Source of the DNA: Dickeya oryzae
GTDB taxonomy: Bacteria; Pseudomonadota; Gammaproteobacteria; Enterobacterales; Enterobacteriaceae
Direction: 5' to 3'
Assembly: GCF_009372235.1 (NCBI RefSeq)
Contig: NZ_ML762921.1
Coordinates: forward strand, 434,001 to 498,000
DNA: 64,000 nt
The translations under genes and the position numbers were made by a program. Below are positions 34,701-43,700 of the stretch, piece by piece. The notes below the pieces were generated by a model, which worked only from the letters and a program-made list of their open reading frames with translations, did no database searches and was not told the origin of the DNA. How positions within the stretch are numbered: position 1 is the stretch's first letter; each line of letters starts with the position of its first letter.

Positions 34701-35788
34701 GTTGACGCTGCCATACCCGCGTTTAGCTGCGCATCGGCACGTTTGAACCCTTTAATTTCTTCGGCATCGGCCAGAAGTGATGACGCGCCGTGAGCTTCCA
34801 CATAGGTAACAGTGTCTGCATCAATGCCAGCCTGGCGGTAGGCATTAACAATTACACTCGCCTGTGATTCCGCCGAAGGCATCGTCAGGCTGCCATAGCC
34901 CCCGGTATGGTTTACATCCGAGCCTAAAATCACGCCATGAATGTTGTCCCGATCGGCAATAGCCTGCGATAGGCGTTTGAGCAACACCGTTACCGTCGCC
35001 TCCGCAGGCAGGAAACCTTTAGCATCGGCCTGAAAAGGGGAACAGACCGTTGCGCCTCCGAGAATGCCTAACGACTCCTGCCCCAGATACGATCCGGCCA
35101 AAGCATCGCCGAATAAAAGATTGGCAGCACCAACCAGCGCATAATCAGCCTCTCCACGCAACAGCCCTTCTTTCGCCTGATGCAACGCAACGCTGGCACC
35201 GGAACAGGCGGTATCGATATAGAGGCTTTTACCGTTGAAGCGAAAAGCATGGGAGAGGTAATTTGGCAAAGACCAGGACATCATGCCCAATATGGAATAA
35301 CTCGTCAGCGCAGCTTTGGCGAGAAAAGGCGTATAAGCCGCACCTTCCGAGGCAATATAAACATCGACTTTCGCCTCTCGTAACTGCTGGGGCAGATAAC
35401 ACGCATCCTCCAACGTGTGCCAGGCGGACATCAAAAGCAGGCGGGTTCTGGGGTCCATATACTCGGCTTCCATCGGACCTATATTGAACAGATCAGCATC
35501 GAATCCGGCGATATCATTCAGAAATGCCCCATACCTGTTTTGCATCTCCGGCCCGGGAAAATGATTCCCCGGCACGAGAGAAAACAAAGACTCCTGTTGA
35601 TCAAGTTTCTGGCAAAAATCTTCGATAGAATCCGACCCTGGGAAAAAGCCCCCCACGCCGATAATGGCGACGGCCTCTTTTTTATGCATCGAAGAAAGAC
35701 AATCAGGCCAGGAAATGTTGCTACCTACATCGCCCTGTATATCCGTTAATACCGTGGCATCTTTATTGTCGTTATGTTGCTTCGTCAC
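28739..35788 (-). CDS. oocR: Trans-AT polyketide synthase: KS-DH-ACP / KS-KR (module completed by OocS)
   Basis: The protein has ~2,349 residues. I chose the GTG at 35786-35788, which has GGGAGG eight bases upstream. Frames from ATG 35803 or GTG 35818 are also open but less well placed. Domains by approximate residue: KS1 with DTACSG near 193, HGASS in place of HGTGT, and NMGHAN; DH 660-960 with HVVKGQKVLPG and HPSLLDSALQ intact; ACP near 1047 (FGLDSI); KS2 with ETACSSS near 1338, HGTGT and NIGHL; KR 2085-2300 (GGSGTVG, FSSCQAF, SAYAAG). The protein stops right after the KR without its own ACP. The next gene starts with MT-ACP-ACP, so this module is split between two proteins. The first module has a DH but no KR. 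Confidence 0.88.
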   Translation of the reverse strand: MTKQHNDNKDATVLTDIQGDVGSNISWPDCLSSMHKKEAVAIIGVGGFFPGSDSIEDFCQKLDQQESLFSLVPGNHFPGPEMQNRYGAFLNDIAGFDADLFNIGPMEAEYMDPRTRLLLMSAWHTLEDACYLPQQLREAKVDVYIASEGAAYTPFLAKAALTSYSILGMMSWSLPNYLSHAFRFNGKSLYIDTACSGASVALHQAKEGLLRGEADYALVGAANLLFGDALAGSYLGQESLGILGGATVCSPFQADAKGFLPAEATVTVLLKRLSQAIADRDNIHGVILGSDVNHTGGYGSLTMPSAESQASVIVNAYRQAGIDADTVTYVEAHGASSLLADAEEIKGFKRADAQLNAGMAASTGSPCKISTLKPNMGHANSASGMVSLVRVLHAFKTRKKPGIKDFSACSGKISLEGSRFYINDMTEAWPPLLDDSGREIPRRAAMNNFGAGGVNAHLLLEEYPGPADLPAHSDVVSDEMPSQGDVYFLALSTMYEGQWLHYAESILAFLQQSHEIHPGALEYFYLTARNKFDQRVVFRYTSIDNLQEKLTQFIAANGQKSYYLKTGQHDENKALDIFTRHDRLSDLLKTLNWESDKRFLMELWVRGVDFPLTQIFGTPGFRKISLPRYPFHLEHYWSQAETAAISPPDSRGYRMLQAIHPLVQQNTSDFSTQRYSSFFTGHEFFLADHVVKGQKVLPGVAYLELARAAITDAAGDASQIALKNISWVRPMSVQAAGLNVSIELYPEDNGHISFEIYSEDSAVVGADRITHCRGQAHVTSLPDDGEPLPTPVTPSPVDIRALQAQCTARTLDSTACYRAYTAMGILHGPAYQGVVSIEEGDIQAIARIELPASVAETRSQYFLHPSLLDSALQIAAGLLVDVDHPEFALPFALESLEMFPRDTAAALPATLWVWARFKAGSSKADRVRKMNYDLCDEAGNVWVRLSGFSSRVVDDASAGAMKSAVSVRPMAETEGETEGKTMLAAPETHEPAANTDNPMATSVPTASTAKERLREKLIPLMQKSLARLRKLGPGQIDLNTELSQFGLDSILLTEFSNQLNRQYHLSLTPTVFFEYPTLGEFVNYLAETHFAAFSDSFPEQESSVPSALPESAESAVAGEPQTQAAISDVPLNDAPPQHHTLRSAGRLNQAVSRQPSDKKPLAIESTPHESEPIAIVGMSGRFPMARDLDAFWDNLVSGKDCIQEIPKQRWDWQALYGDPVREVNKSNVKWGGFIEGIDEFDPLFFGISPKEAELMDPQQRLLMTYIWSAIEDAGYSAGEIAGTDTAIFVGTGMSGYGSLISEARRPIEGYSLTGIVPSVGPNRMSFFLNIHGPSEPVETACSSSLIAIHRAVQSIGAGECEQAIVGGVSTLVTPDGYISFSKAGMLCQDGRCKTFSSAANGYVRGEGVGMLFLRKLSVAEAAGDHIYGVIRASAENHGGRANSLTAPNPKAQTALLKRAYTKAGIDPRSVGYIEAHGTGTPLGDPIEIDGLKSAFQALYRQTPATTDLGNKSQHCGLGSVKTNIGHLEMSAGVAGVIKVLLQFQHKTLVKSLHAEQLNPYIKLDDSPFYVVQENRPWVAPVDVQGQVLPRRAGVSSFGFGGVNAHIVLEEYTGGNARSDAGLRTGKPEPAMVILSAKSTERLTAAARNLLTRITAENKPQPELGELAYTLQVGRDAMEQRLGILASSIDELAEKLRAFVAGEDAIDDVYLGNVRQNKEMLAMFATDEDMAATFELWFQKRKYARLLELWVRGMPVDWYRLYPQQRPKRISLPTYPFATDRYWIDNVRHAAMACHVAMGVPPHPSALPTDATRTPPIHSAERHLPAVREKTRPDAYFSYAALWEPDENPPVSRSATRMADTVLVVGNLQETELEKALVGKLTGQVNRLLRFSLGSDAGRKTHPIGPNHWACDIQDENAIGYCLNEIGAIQQVFFIAGSDATQELVDAEAITASLKQNELQLLRLVKSLQQGVAKDATIDLTVITQDNHPLSAREIRYHGAGVSGLAYSIAQGDHRFRVRNLDVSRRDLHTPARREKLLQQIVNEVVRERGEQIRLLSGRRYRQTFFRVDPRSFSDESGIKHGGVYLILGGSGTVGSVVTRQLLQHYQANVIWLGRQPESSPAVQNQLDAMEAIGIRPDYLQADATDLASLQAAVVQIKRKYSRINGAIFAGLVFDTENTISQTTEETFWQILQVKASGSLNFYQALRHEALDFLVYFSSCQAFSFSGAATLSAYAAGITFSDTLVRALQHRADFPVGIINWGFWQASLAGLPASQSIFALSDADGFACFERFATLLQQGRLAQLVCLNASVPVQQLMNLHPHESVLLSHQRQLSSTHSSSDKHSRRLINE

Positions 35789-35913
35789 CTTAAAGCCTCC
35801 CATTGCCTTATCTGCCACCGTTATCCGGTTGCCGCACGCGCACGTTTGTGCTTAGTGCAGCAACCGGAAATTAAAAGAGGGCGTGCATTCCTTTTTTTCT
35901 TTAGACGAATAGC

Positions 35914-36279
35914 TTACTCACTCGCTGACAGTTGTAACTTGTCCCGCTTAAATACCTTGACGGTACCGGTCTGGGTGTCCCTGACCGCCACCAGACTGCC
36001 GAAGTTAAACTTCTTCAATACAAAACGGTCGATCAATTCCGCCTCAGAAAGCTCTTTGCCCAGACGATAATCTTTTTTATCGAAATCCTGCCATGATTCA
36101 TCGGCCCGATATCGAAACCAAAGAGGCTTAAGCCGGCTATATTGCACATTACCGCCCGCCAGAAACTCCTGGAGCGTATCTGCTGATGCCTGATCATCAT
36201 TCAGAATGTAATACGCTTTATCCGTCGGGCGAATAATCATGTTGAACAGGCCGGAATTTACCAGATATTCCTTCATCAT
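35914..36279 (-). CDS. oocQ: Small protein of unknown function coupled to the JmjC-like oxygenase
   Basis: The protein has 121 residues, with no signal peptide or membrane segment. It is a mixed alpha/beta sequence with a basic C-terminus (SLVAVRDTQTGTVKVFKRDK), and I do not recognise it. Its ATG overlaps the oocP stop in an ATGA, so the two are translationally coupled and probably work together. In the oocydin cluster the oocP/oocQ pair is linked to chlorination of the nascent chain. OocQ may be an accessory or docking partner for OocP, which is inferred from gene position alone. A gap of about 125 bases to oocR follows, with no clear terminator. Confidence 0.68.
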   Translation of the reverse strand: MMKEYLVNSGLFNMIIRPTDKAYYILNDDQASADTLQEFLAGGNVQYSRLKPLWFRYRADESWQDFDKKDYRLGKELSEAELIDRFVLKKFNFGSLVAVRDTQTGTVKVFKRDKLQLSASE

Positions 36280-37442
36280 TTATCTCCCTTACTCAGGACG
36301 TCGCCGGTGGTGTTGTAGGCAGAAAAATAATTCTCATCTCCGATAGCTTTGGATTTCTTACCTAAACTGTTGAAAATATCGAATTTGAATTTGATAAAAG
36401 ATGGATCTGAATTCAGGATATTGTCATATACCGGCATCAATGTCGGGACATCTTTTCCTTTTGTCATGGTCTCCAGATCCACTTCCGTCATCCGCATATT
36501 AGCCATGATCTGCAATGGCGTGGTATTGATGACAGCGTGAGGCCAGTATTTGGTGAAAAAGAGGACATCGCCCGGCTCCAAATCGACATAGAACTTGGGT
36601 GCATAAGCGTAAAGTGGATTGTGAATTTTATGGAAATTGATATCCAAACGAGCATCCATCTTCGCTGACATCCCATTTGCCCCATCAAGGAATGGGCGCA
36701 AAATATATCCCAAGCGGGGATCGACAAAGTACCAACGTTTTACCCCGCTGATCATCAACGCGCAGGAAATATCATTCCCTTGATGCCAGTTCGTTCCCCA
36801 GGTACGAAGATTACCGACAAATAGCTGGCTGAAACTATTTGCTGAATGGCCATGGAAAAGATCGAGAATTTTCCCGGCACCGACTTCATCGATCAAATCA
36901 GGGTAGTCATTAAAAATTTCCGCAGAGTTATTAATGTAGTAACTCACCTTGGAATCTTTATCTAATTGAGAACGGAGTATTGTTTCCAGTTTGAGTTTCT
37001 TCAAACTGTTTCCCTTCTCATCATAGCCGACGGCGATAATCTCTGTATCTTTATAGTGCTCAATCAGATAATCGTGGGTCCATTCCTGAACGGCCTTCGT
37101 GTCATTAAGAAAACCTTTGGCAATGATCGGCGGGTTGCTGGCGTCATTGATCATCTTCTGAAACGTCGTCCGATCCATATCTGAAAAGTCGTAGGACTTC
37201 ATTTTAATGAAGGTGTCAGCACAGTCCGTCGCGTAGAAATCAGGATACGCCGCTTGCAAATCTGCTAATTTTTTCTCAAATAAATCACGTTCAAACGTTT
37301 CCATAAAATCGGGAGATTTCAGCACCAGTCGCATATGCATCATAAAGTGAAAATTAGCCTGCTCTTCCTGATCCAGAAAGAAAGAAGGCATCATTTCAAA
37401 TACTTTCCGCTGCGTTTCGCTTTGAATATCATATTTTTCCAT
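36276..37442 (-). CDS. oocP: JmjC/cupin-type Fe(II)/2-oxoglutarate enzyme with H-x-G metal site (probable halogenase)
   Basis: I choose the ATG at 37440-37442 (388 residues), preceded by AAAGGG. A TTG-started frame from 37487 would overlap oocO and has no better site. The double-stranded beta-helix core shows NWHQGNDIS, with the proximal metal ligands at His220 and position 222, and a distal YWPHAVINT with His302. A JmjC-like hydroxylase would have H-x-D/E. Here the third residue is Gly222, the substitution that Fe/2OG halogenases use to make room for chloride. SGVKRWYFVDPR and LEPGDVLFF are typical JmjC/cupin strands. The protein lies between the free ACP oocO and oocQ and next to a non-condensing KS at the OocN C-terminus. 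This supports in-trans chlorination of an ACP-bound intermediate. The halogenase call is inferred from the HxG motif and context. Confidence 0.8.
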   Translation of the reverse strand: MEKYDIQSETQRKVFEMMPSFFLDQEEQANFHFMMHMRLVLKSPDFMETFERDLFEKKLADLQAAYPDFYATDCADTFIKMKSYDFSDMDRTTFQKMINDASNPPIIAKGFLNDTKAVQEWTHDYLIEHYKDTEIIAVGYDEKGNSLKKLKLETILRSQLDKDSKVSYYINNSAEIFNDYPDLIDEVGAGKILDLFHGHSANSFSQLFVGNLRTWGTNWHQGNDISCALMISGVKRWYFVDPRLGYILRPFLDGANGMSAKMDARLDINFHKIHNPLYAYAPKFYVDLEPGDVLFFTKYWPHAVINTTPLQIMANMRMTEVDLETMTKGKDVPTLMPVYDNILNSDPSFIKFKFDIFNSLGKKSKAIGDENYFSAYNTTGDVLSKGDK

Positions 37443-37467
37443 AAATATATTCCCTTTGGGTTCAGGC

Positions 37468-37737
37468 TCAGAGAAGAGCAGTTTCAAGGTTATTGAAATG
37501 ATGCTTTTTCAAATACTCACTCAACCCCTGAAGCGAGTTGACTTCCAGAAAAACAACCGGAGTCAACTTGATAGAGAAAAATTTGTTCAGATCCGCGCAA
37601 TATTGATTAACCTCCATCGACTCAAATCCATATTCATCAATGTCGCTTTCCCACTCGATACTCGCTTGTTCACATTTCAGTATTTTTGCTGCAAGTGCAA
37701 CAAGATAACCTGACAACGCTTCGTCTAACTCACCCAT
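37468..37737 (-). CDS. oocO: Free-standing acyl carrier protein
   Basis: This is an 89-residue ACP. The phosphopantetheine site reads EYGFESMEV: the serine is kept, but the usual Asp before it is Glu (GFES for GxDS). The rest fits an ACP helix bundle (ADLNKFFSIKLTPVVFLEVNSLQGL). AGAGGTGA precedes the ATG. It lies 45 bases after oocN, whose last domain is a KS without a downstream ACP, and 25 bases before oocP. It therefore probably supplies the ACP for that KS and presents the chain to OocP/OocQ. Confidence 0.88.
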   Translation of the reverse strand: MGELDEALSGYLVALAAKILKCEQASIEWESDIDEYGFESMEVNQYCADLNKFFSIKLTPVVFLEVNSLQGLSEYLKKHHFNNLETALL

Positions 37738-37782
37738 TATTCACCTCTATTTCATCCAGAAATCACAACACTAACTCCGTGT

Positions 37783-40700
37783 TTACTCCACAACAGAACG
37801 CGGTTCCGCGCCTGTCGAAACTGAACCATTTTCATTATTTGCCGGGATATCGTCGAAACCGTCGTGCCAGCAAAAGACCTTCTGCAACGGATTGACCGGG
37901 AGATGGAGTTTTTGTATCCCTTCCCCCTGCCCTTGCGCCTGGCGTAACGACGTCCAATCCACAGCGTGGCCCGCCAGCCAATCCATCACCACGTGCCGCA
38001 TGTCATCGCTGAAATGGGACAGGCCCGCCGCGATATCCGCTGACATGTGACGGCTGTCATAAATGTCAGTTTGATTACCCGCACGGGATCGCCAGCGCTG
38101 CAAACGTTCTTGCAACTGCGCAATACTTGCCGCGCTGACAGCCAACCGTACGGCCCGATGTTCCCTGCCCTGTTGCAGGGTATATGCGAGTTGCTCCAGA
38201 TAGACCGACTCCGTAGCAGGCTGTTTTTCCGCCGTCGGTACCCCCGAAATAAACTTACCCTCAGCGATATCTGCCTGAGCACGCGGCAAAAAATCCAGGT
38301 AATCACTCACCAACCTGTTTAATCTGGCTTCATCCGCTTCAGAAAACAGGAAAATAAAAGGCCGGGGTGTCTGCCTGCTGGAAGGCTTGAATAACTCGAC
38401 TCGTTGCTCTGCTTCATATTCCTCAAGCAGCAGGTGTGCATTTACCCCCCCAATACTCATGGAGTGGATAGCACCGCGCCGGGGTACATGGTCATGTTTC
38501 TCCCAGGCCCGCTCTTCTCTGAGTAGCTCAAAGCCATCGGTCAGGGTGATCCCTTCGTTCAGTTCGCCCAGCCCCTCGATTTTTGCCAGACGACGGTGGT
38601 ACATCGACAACACCATTTTCACCAGGACCGGAAAAGTCGATGCCGTTTCAGCATGACCGGTCAACGGCTTGAGAGAACCAATGGCAATGGAAGACGCACG
38701 ACTTTCTGCTGGGATATTGCTGGCCTGGATAGGGTTCTTCTGTGCGTTGCTCTCCTGCAGATAAGGGCCATATACCGCCTGAATCGCAACCAATTCAGAA
38801 GCATCCCCCAACTGGGAACCGTTGGCTTCCGGTTCAATATAAGAGACGGTCGCCGGATCAATGCCAGCCTCGCTCAAAGCGGCGACGATGGCTGATTTTT
38901 GCCCTTCAATATTCGGGCTATACCACTTCAGAGGGGCTTTGCCACCATGACTGATGCCGACGCCTTTTACATTGGCATAGATAGCATCCCCCTGCACCAA
39001 CGCCTCCGCCTCTGCCTTCAGGATAATGGCTCCGACGACTTCACTTTTCACATAGCCATCAGAGTCATGGGCAAAGCTTTTCGTCACGGGATGAGAGCTA
39101 TACAGGGCCTGATCGTCAGTGCGGTTTTGCATGAAGGGAGAAAGCCCCAGCTCCGCCGTGGCAACAATCGCCTGCTCGCAACGCCCTTCCTTAATAGCGC
39201 TCATGGCATGCCTAATCGCCACCAGAAAGCTGGCACACCCGGTTTCAACAATTTCACTCAACCCGGACAGGTTCAGAATATTTGAGATACGATTGGCATA
39301 CGCTGATATCTGTTCCGCCTGAAAACGCCACTGTGCCATCTGTGCCGGATCCTGCCTGGCAGGAATATCCTGATAGCCGGAATGACCACGCGTCGCCACG
39401 AAGAGTCCGGTTCGTTTTTCACGGAACTGACTCAGGGTATATCCAGCATCCGCCACGGCTTGCCAGATAACTTCGAGCAATTTCCGCATCTGGGGATCGA
39501 GCTTTTGGGCTTCTTTGTGGGGGACTTTGAACAGTTTGTGATCGAAATACTCGACGCCGTCGAGATAACCGCCGATACGACGGCTACCGCTATCCTGCTC
39601 ATCCAGCGCCATCAGGTATCTGCGCTTGTCGCTTAAAACAGAAAGCGTTGTACGGCTCGCACTCAGGTTTTCCCAGAATTCAGAGATATTCTCCGCCTGA
39701 GGGAAAATGCCTGCCATACCGATAATACTGGTATTCTGCACCGGCCCTTCTCCGGTTACCGCTATCTTTTCATCCACGCGCTTTTGAGGGTCCGCTTGCT
39801 TTTGCGCATCCCACGGTTCTGTAGGCAAAGCCTGGCTACCAGGCGTTGCCAACCGCTCGCCAAAATGACTGCGCAGGTAGTGCTGAATTTCCCCGATGGT
39901 GCGGTACTCCATAAACAGCGAGCGAGACACATCAGGGAATGTTTTCCTGATCTTGTTTAACAGATCGACGGACACCACCGAATCCATCCCCAGCTCTTCC
40001 AGAGCACGATCCTGGCTCATAACCTCTTCGGAGACTTTGAGTTGCCGACTGATCAGCTGTATCAGATAGGTATCCAGATTAAAGGGAGGATTGACGCCCT
40101 CTGGCGCAACATCCTCCGATAACGACGACGGTACGCGGGCTGATTGTTCCGGTACCAGGTGAGCGCCATTGTCATCAGATAAACGCACAACGGCACGGCG
40201 TTGCCCCTGACCTTCCGGAAGCCAGAACCGCTGACAGTCGAATGGGTAGGTCGGCAGGCTGAGACGACGCGGACGCTGCCCCTGGTACAGACCAGACCAG
40301 TCAAACTCCAGTCCCTGGCACCACAGGTTCAGCAACCTGGCGTATTTCCCACGCTCAGCCCATTTTGCAATCGCTTCACTCAACTCTTCATCAGCTGAAA
40401 ACTGAGCCAGCAGCCCTTTATGACTGCCGCGGTGGCCCCGGTATGTGTCGTCGGGGTTCCCGGTATCGTTTAGAAAACCGTCCATTTTTGCCAACAGTTC
40501 ATCGAATGACGTCACGATCCATCCCAGCCGTGCCTCCATCGCATCACGCCCGACTTGCAGCGTATAGGCCAGATGACCCAACGTCAGATCAGGGTCTTCA
40601 CGATGCTGCGCCAGATACTGCCTGAGATTCTGAGCGACCCGCCGTAAACGCACATCGTCTTTGGCAGACAACAGCACCACATAACGGTCCTGTACGGCCT

Positions 40701-43700
40701 GGCGTGCCGGGCGGGTATCCCGATATTCCTCTATCACCACATGCGCATTGGCCCCGCCAAAACCAAAAGAACTGACGCCGGCCCGCCGCGGCAAGGTTTC
40801 TCCACGGGCGTTTTTCAACGCATGCCAGGGACGAGTCTCGCTAACGATATAAAAAGGTGTTCCCGTGAAATCGATATAGGGATTCGGTTCTTCATAATGC
40901 AGGCTCTTCACCAGGGTTTGATGCTTCATTTGCAGCAGCACTTTGATGACGCCAGCAATCCCTGCCGCCATCTCCAGATGCCCGATATTGGTTTTCACCG
41001 ACCCGATGCCGCACGTGGTATCACTATATTCCTCACCAGAATAATCGGCCTTCATGGTGTTAAAGGCTGTTTTCAGGCTGTTGATTTCAATCGGATCGCC
41101 CAGTTTCGTCCCCGTACCATGGGCCTCGATGTAGCTGATACTCCTGGGATCAATACCGGCATTCCGGTAGGCACTTTCCAGCAATGCAACCTGAGCCTTT
41201 GGATTCGGTGCCGTCAGAGAGCTGGCCCGCCCGCCGTGATTCTGCGCACTGCCGCGGATCACGCCATAAATATGATCACCGTCCGCTTCTGCGGCCGATA
41301 AGCGTTTGAGCAGTAACATCCCAACGCCTTCTCCCCGAACATAACCGTCAGCCTTGCTGGAGAAGGTTTTACAACGACCGTCGGAGGACAGCATGCCGGC
41401 TTTGCAGAAGCTGACAAACGTATCCGGCGTCACCAGCGTATTGATCCCGCCGACAATCACCATATCGCAGCCTTCATGGCGCAAGGCCGATACGCCACGA
41501 TGGATAGCAATCAAAGAGGATGAACACGCCGTTTCAATCGGCTCGCTCGGACCGTGAACATTGAGAAAATAACTCATCCGATTCGGCCCGATAGAAGGAA
41601 CAATTCCCGTTGCGGTAAAGCCCTCGGCCGGCAGCTTCGCATCAACAATCAGGCCGGAATAACCGGTATTCCCCGTTCCCACATAGATACCCAGCGCACT
41701 GCCGGACAGAGAACTGGCCGAATAACCGGCATCTTCAATCACTTTCCAGACATGGGTCATCAACAAACGTTGTTGCGGGTCCATTAATTCAGCTTCACGG
41801 GGAGAGATGCCGAAAAACAGCGGATCGAATCCCGCCATATCCTGGATAAACCCGCCCCAGCGAATGCTGTCCTTGTTTTCAGCGCCCTCCACCTCTTGCA
41901 AGTAATCCCGCCAATTCCAACGGATGGGCGGAACCTCACTGATACAGTCTTTGCCCTGAAGCAGATTGTCCCAATAGGCGTCCAGATCTGGGGCCATCGG
42001 GAAGCTACCGCTCATTCCCACAATCGCAATCGCTTCCTGTTTATCACGCTTGCTGACTGACGCTGGTGATGATGGCGTCCCTACCGGGTGTACGTCATCC
42101 GCCGCATTCGCTGGCTGAATGCGGCCCTGCGCTGACGGCTGCACCATCACTTTGGCCGCAAAGAGATGGCTGAAGCTCTCCTGATAATTCTCGGCCAGAT
42201 ACGCGGTTAATCCGGCGATAGTCGGATATTCAAAAAACACGGTCGGGAGCAGATCCAACGTATATTGCCGGTTCAGCTTATTCGCAAAACCGGTCGTCAG
42301 AATGGAGTCAAAACCCAGCTCATTCAGCTCAATATCGGTATCAATGTCTGCAACGTTTACTTGTAACAGCGTCGAGACTTCCTGCAACAGAAGCGACTGA
42401 ATCGCCTCACGCAATGCCTGAATATCCAATGCGGTATGACGGGAGACAGTCTGTTCCCCGGCTGGCGCAGGTTGCCAGAAATCAGCGGCAGCCTGATCTG
42501 AATGCTCTGCCAGAGACGGACTGACCGTTTCATGATGGGCGACCGTGTCATGGGTGCCCTCTTTATGCGAAAAATCTGTAAATTTTGCTGCAAATACCGC
42601 CTGATAGGTTTCCGTCAGATAGCCGCTCAACGCCGAAATGGTCGGATACTCAAAAAAGACGGTCGGGAGCAGATCAAGCTCGTACTGGCGATTCAGCTTG
42701 TTGGCAAACCCCGTGGTCAGAATTGAATCAAAGCCCAGTTCGGTCAGTTCAAGATCCACATCGATCTCTGCCCTGTCCACATCAAGTAATGCAGATACTT
42801 CGCGGATCAACAGTTGCTGAACCGCGCTCTCCAGACCGGGTCGATCAATCCGTATTGCTGCCAGATCAGCCCCTTGAGCCTGATGGGCCAATACCGGATC
42901 CTCGCGGCGCGTTTCATCTGCTTTTTCCGGCTGAAGAACCGTTATCGATGAACGTGCGCTGAGCGTCTGGCGCAACATTTCAATGTCGCCCGCAATCACC
43001 AACACCTGGTTTTCGTCCCGTGCAATCGCCTGATAGAAAGCCTGAAGACCGGCCTGCGTCGACATCGCCATCATGCCGGTGCTTTGGTACATCATGGTCT
43101 CGAAGGCATCATCGACTTTCATCCCGCCCTCTTTCCAGAGCGGCCAATTGATAGCCAGGGTTCTTCCCATCCGCGACTGAGCAGCCACCTGTTGCTGGCG
43201 ATAGTGGGCGTAGGCATCCATGAAACTATTGGCGGTAACATAATCGGCCTGTCCTGGATTCCCTAAGCCCGCCGCGGTTGAAGAAAACAGAATAAAGAAA
43301 TCCAGTGGATGCTGTGCTAAAGCCTGATCCAGATTCACTACCCCCTGAACTTTGGGGGCCAGCACCGCCTGAAAGTCCGCCGCAGACTTTTTCAGAATGT
43401 AGCTGTCACGCAGTACACCGGCACAGTGCAGAACACCGTTGATCGTTCCGTACTGTGCCGTCACGGCAGCGATCAGCGCCTCAACACCTGGCCTATCGCA
43501 AACGTCAAGCGTTCGATAATCGACCTGTGCTCCCAGCGCCTCCAACTGGCTGGCCGAGGTCTGAATCCGAGGGGTCATGGCAGAGCGCCCGGTTAAAATC
43601 AACCTGGCTTTGCGGGTCTGACGGGCGATTTCCGTTGCGAAAATCAGCCCCAGGCCACCGGCTCCGCCCGTAATGAGATAAACGCCCTGCTCCTTCCACG

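Noticed and set aside
37443-37487. TTG-initiated extension of OocP overlapping oocO
   Set aside because: The ATG at 37440-37442 has an upstream AAAGGG, and the extra 15 residues are simply the other frame of the oocO 3' end.
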